Position numbers and translations under genes: made by a program. From assembly GCA_903933765.1 (NCBI GenBank), contig CAIZLI010000255.1:1-9991 (forward strand): a DNA stretch of 9,991 nt. Reading direction: 5' to 3'. Shown here piece by piece: positions 7,835-9,991 of this stretch. Within the stretch, counting starts at the first letter, position 1, and each line of letters opens with the position of its first letter. Below the pieces are notes generated by a model that did not search any database, was not told the DNA's origin, and saw only the letters and a program-made list of their open reading frames with translations. Source of the DNA: an uncultured Bacteroidota bacterium (GTDB taxonomy: Bacteria; Bacteroidota; Bacteroidia; Chitinophagales; Chitinophagaceae).

Positions 7835-9052
7835 CTATTGTATTCTGTACAGCATGATTTGAGCACTAGGGGTTGCCGGCCTTGATGGATTGGTCAAGCT
7901 GCTTGTTTTTAATAATTGTGTTTGATTGTGCTTAACACTAAAAAATAATTCCAGATAATCATCTTCCCCAAAGACCATCATTGTTTGTCCCGAAAAAATA
8001 TTTTTGACGCCTACGGCGCCAGTGCTAAACTGCCGGAGGGTATTGGGGTAGGCTGCGCCATTCCGTCTAATCCAAACACTGATTTCATCATTTGCCACTT
8101 GACTATTAGAGACTTGAAGGCTATACTGAACAAGATAGGTCCCAGATTTTACAACAATTAGCCTAGTAGGATCCAGGCTCGTGTTAAGTCCAATTGCGGT
8201 TTGATTTAGACCAATGGTATCGCGCCATTTGACTGCCGTGGCTGTATTGGTCAATGCCATTTGCCTTGCCGTATCTGCAAATGCACCAAAGTATATTTCA
8301 AGGGGCAGAAAGCCTAAGCCTACAGCAAGTTCCGAAGCAGTTATTTCTCCCTTATTTAATTTTTGGTTAATTCTATTGCTTAAACTCGCTGTATCTTTTT
8401 TATCTAATTTTAAAGACAAAGCTTGGATGGATGCCTTGCTCAAAATTTTAATACTATCTGGGACATGATCGACTTTATCTAATTTTAAAGACAAAGCTTG
8501 GATGGATGCCTTGCTTAAAATTTTAAGACTGTCTGGAATGTTATTGACTTTATCTATTTGCAATGCTAATTTAAAGGCAGACAGATTATTCACGCCAGTG
8601 CCTCCCTGTGGGATACTTAAAACACCTTCTAAATTTTCTGCTAAGACATGGTCTGCGGAAAAAGCATAAGCGGTATATTGAATTTGTTGTTGTCCAATGC
8701 GTATGAATTGTAAATGATTTTCAGGATCAATTTCTACACGAATAAAATAAGTACCTGCTGTCCAATTTATTTTTTCAAATGCACCAATGGTCACAATTTT
8801 AGCTGGCTCTGAAGTGCCAATTAAAATGGTAAACAAACCCAATGGACTTGTAGTAACGGATTTTATTTCTTGATACAATAGCGTTTCTACTAAAGTATCT
8901 TTTACTATACTGATTCTAATTTGTATTAATTTATTGGGCATGACCACGCCATTACTTGTTCTAGCAACTGCCTGAAATGCAATGCCTTTATGATTTTGAC
9001 TAAAAACAATATGACAGTAAAGCAGGGATAAAAGGAGTAGGATAGATTTCAC
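7835..9052 (-). CDS. Secreted tail-fibre-like protein with repeat stalk and C1q/TNF-like head
   Basis: Predicted extracellular structural or adhesive protein; no enzymatic motif is seen. The 405-residue product starts with GTG, inside a GTGA overlap with the preceding gene. It has a Sec signal (1 to about 18, ending VFSQ) and then the Bacteroidota secreted-protein domain with GIAFQAVARTSNG (23-35), a GLF.ILIG strand (72-79) and YTAYAFSADH (126-135). A phage-tail-like IPQGGTGV motif (148-154) leads into two 25-residue tandem repeats (166-190 and 191-215) and a DTASLSNRI helix. The C-terminal part (about 250-405), with YFGAFADT, VKSGTYLVQYSLQ, SVWIRRNG, DYLELFF and a final PSAQIMLYRIQ, reads as a C1q/TNF-like jelly roll of the kind found on phage fibres. 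By analogy it would trimerise into a stalk with a knob. No T9SS tail or lipobox is present, so how it reaches or holds the surface is unclear. Binding partner unknown. Confidence 0.8.
   Translation of the reverse strand: MKSILLLLSLLYCHIVFSQNHKGIAFQAVARTSNGVVMPNKLIQIRISIVKDTLVETLLYQEIKSVTTSPLGLFTILIGTSEPAKIVTIGAFEKINWTAGTYFIRVEIDPENHLQFIRIGQQQIQYTAYAFSADHVLAENLEGVLSIPQGGTGVNNLSAFKLALQIDKVNNIPDSLKILSKASIQALSLKLDKVDHVPDSIKILSKASIQALSLKLDKKDTASLSNRINQKLNKGEITASELAVGLGFLPLEIYFGAFADTARQMALTNTATAVKWRDTIGLNQTAIGLNTSLDPTRLIVVKSGTYLVQYSLQVSNSQVANDEISVWIRRNGAAYPNTLRQFSTGAVGVKNIFSGQTMMVFGEDDYLELFFSVKHNQTQLLKTSSLTNPSRPATPSAQIMLYRIQ
8401..8550 (-). repeat. Two tandem 75-bp repeats inside the fibre-like gene
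   Basis: Units at 8401-8475 and 8476-8550 match at 67 of 75 positions, and the first 40 bases of each are identical. The period is a whole number of codons and encodes the 25-residue stalk repeat (KILSKASIQALSLK core), so copy number can change without breaking the frame. The differences cluster in the part encoding the DKVxxxPDS segment. Confidence 0.9.
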
Positions 9053-9606
9053 GGCTTAATAAATTTTATAGACTTGATCCAATAATTTGTTTTGTTATCA
9101 AAGGTTAAAAACTCGGGTAAATAATATACTTGTATGATATATATGCCGCTAGCTAGTGCATGGATATCAATGGGTCTTCCTGCATAACCACTTCTGTATT
9201 TTGAGGGATCGCTCAGAATAACTTGACCATGTAGGTTGTATATCTTACAATCAAAAAAAATCAAATCGGGCTCCTTTGAAAAAATGACAAACGCATCTCC
9301 CCTAACAGAAGTCCTTAATTCAATACTAGGATTGTATTTTCCTTCTAACCCATCCTTGGTAAAACGATTGATGCTTGGTTGTAAAAAACCTGCACTAAAA
9401 TGATATTGATTCGATTGATCCAAAGCCATGGCGGTCATTCCAAGATCCAGGCGCCAATCTACCTGCAAGCCATCCAATTTTGTGGTTGTAAAATGTTCGG
9501 ATGCAAGACTAAATGTTTGTATAGGCAATTGTTGTGCAATCAATTGAACTGTTATTAATTTGAATAGAATGACTAAGAAAAAATGAGATGAATTAAGTTT
9601 TCGCAT
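9049..9606 (-). CDS. Small secreted protein with a degenerate T9SS type A-like C-terminal domain
   Basis: A 185-residue exported protein of unknown function. Residues 1 to about 24 form a Sec signal (ending QLIAQQ). Residues about 30-78 resemble the short secreted Bacteroidota segment that ends in 'AGFLQP'. Residues about 91-185 have the outline of the type IX sorting domain: YNPSIEL near 91, FFDCKIYNLHGQVI (117-130), PIDIHALASGIYIIQV (145-160) and a terminal IKSIKFIKP. An insertion of about ten residues before the last strand makes the match imperfect. If functional, the domain would direct the protein through the outer membrane. Its TGA stop overlaps the GTG start of the fibre-like gene (GTGA, 9049-9052), so the two are almost certainly co-translated and may act together. 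Only one Met is available, so the start is fixed, although the motif TAGGTTTA lies only four bases ahead of it. Confidence 0.75.
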   Translation of the reverse strand: MRKLNSSHFFLVILFKLITVQLIAQQLPIQTFSLASEHFTTTKLDGLQVDWRLDLGMTAMALDQSNQYHFSAGFLQPSINRFTKDGLEGKYNPSIELRTSVRGDAFVIFSKEPDLIFFDCKIYNLHGQVILSDPSKYRSGYAGRPIDIHALASGIYIIQVYYLPEFLTFDNKTNYWIKSIKFIKP

Positions 9607-9731
9607 GGGTTAAACCTAGTTGAAATGGATACTCATTTTTTAAGTATTTATACTTTTGACTGCGAGGACCGAAAAATTTCTATTGTTTTTGATTTAAAAT
9701 TTTATCCATTCAACATATTGTCAAAAATTAT

Positions 9732-9740
9732 TAACTTTAG
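9732..9740 (+). promoter_or_regulatory. Candidate -7 promoter element for the lipoprotein gene
   Basis: TAACTTTAG matches the Bacteroidota -7 consensus TAnnTTTG except at one core base and repeats the element upstream of the M14 gene. Transcription would begin near 9744-9748, on top of the first in-frame ATG (9744). This favours translation from the second ATG at 9765, 25 nt after the element. No clear -33 box is seen. Confidence 0.35.
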
Positions 9741-9764
9741 TAAATGAACTTAATCAAAGCATCA

Positions 9765-9991
9765 ATGAAATATTGGATTTTAATTTTATTCTTAAGCGTT
9801 GGCTTTCTTGGTTGTAGTAAAGGAGGCGATAGTCCTGCACCAACTCCAACGCCACCTCCTGTAGTGGTTGTTGAACCAAGCTTAACCGCCGCCAACGGCG
9901 TAGTTATAGATATTGATCCTGGTGCAAATAATATTTATGCAGTCATCGGTACTTCGCAAAGATTAGAAGTCAAATTGGCTGCAATTCCTGC
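9765..9991 (+). CDS. Lipoprotein, N-terminal part (runs off the window)
   Basis: Partial gene, open at the right edge; about 75 residues are visible. The start shows a compact lipoprotein signal, MKYWILILFLSVGFLGC, with lipobox FLGC and the lipidated Cys at 17. This is followed by CSKGGD and a proline/threonine-rich linker (PAPTPTPPP) that would hold a downstream domain away from the membrane. The sequence then enters a strand-rich region (GVVIDIDPG, YAVIGTSQRLEVKL) that may begin an Ig-like or beta-sandwich domain. No function can be assigned. An in-frame ATG at 9744 would add seven residues (MNLIKAS). The later ATG is preferred because it gives a tidier signal peptide and fits the promoter-like element. 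The region after Cys lacks an obvious acidic surface-export signal, so a periplasm-facing anchor is possible. The gene is divergent from the secreted pair. Confidence 0.75.
   Translation, partial: MKYWILILFLSVGFLGCSKGGDSPAPTPTPPPVVVVEPSLTAANGVVIDIDPGANNIYAVIGTSQRLEVKLAAIP

Noticed and set aside
8214..8468. Plus-strand 84-codon open frame in the fibre-like gene
   Set aside because: Antisense to the C1q-like region and the repeat; its composition has no independent support.
8401..8555. Tandem repeats considered as a CRISPR-like array
   Set aside because: Only two adjoining 75-bp units without spacers, in frame within a coding region; they encode a protein repeat.
7835..9052. Fibre-like gene taken as part of a prophage
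   Set aside because: It has a Sec signal and a Bacteroidota secreted domain, and no other phage genes are in the window, so a cellular secreted protein sharing phage-type domains is more likely.
9887..9900. GC-rich hairpin CGCCG-CCAA-CGGCG in the lipoprotein gene
   Set aside because: Only a 5-bp stem, explained by ordinary codons for Thr-Ala-Ala-Asn-Gly; no T-run or regulatory context.

Overview
The window looks like chromosomal DNA from a Bacteroidota bacterium, most likely a Chitinophagales/Chitinophagaceae-type organism. The supporting signs are: AT-rich sequence (roughly 35-40% GC by eye); no purine-rich Shine-Dalgarno sites before the starts; a protein with a degenerate type IX secretion C-terminal domain (Por secretion tail); a secreted protein of the 'GIAFQAVARTSNG' type that is typical of this phylum; and a Sec or Tat export signal on every protein. 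The genus is an inference.

Layout. Positions 58-1626 (minus) encode an exported N-acyl-D-amino-acid deacylase. It diverges from a plus-strand pair: a gamma-glutamyltransferase-family Ntn hydrolase (1731-3653), followed 53 nt later by a Tat-exported M24 (Xaa-Pro peptidase/creatinase fold) metallopeptidase (3707-4993). A clean bidirectional terminator at 4999-5031 separates this pair from a convergent, minus-strand M14 zinc carboxypeptidase with a long C-terminal extension (5069-7753). Upstream of it on the same strand, two genes overlap by four bases. One is a small secreted protein with a T9SS-like C-terminal domain (9049-9606). The other is a tail-fibre-like protein with tandem stalk repeats and a C1q/TNF-like head (7835-9052). 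At the right edge a plus-strand lipoprotein starts (9765) and runs off the window.

How the genes may work together. The four left-hand enzymes are all predicted to act outside the cytoplasm. All cleave amide bonds that are unusual or terminal: N-acyl-D-amino acids, gamma-glutamyl or acyl amides, Xaa-Pro or N-terminal bonds, and C-terminal or gamma-linked residues. They plausibly form a scavenging set for modified peptides such as peptidoglycan fragments or other D-/gamma-linked peptides. This rests on family membership and adjacency, not on direct evidence. The right-hand pair looks like a surface or extracellular structural unit rather than a metabolic one.

No RNA genes, CRISPR arrays, insertion sequences or attachment sites were seen. 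No gene-free stretch exceeds about 160 bases. Most of the content belongs to known families; the least explained parts are the coupled fibre-like pair and the altered substrate pocket of the gamma-glutamyltransferase homologue.
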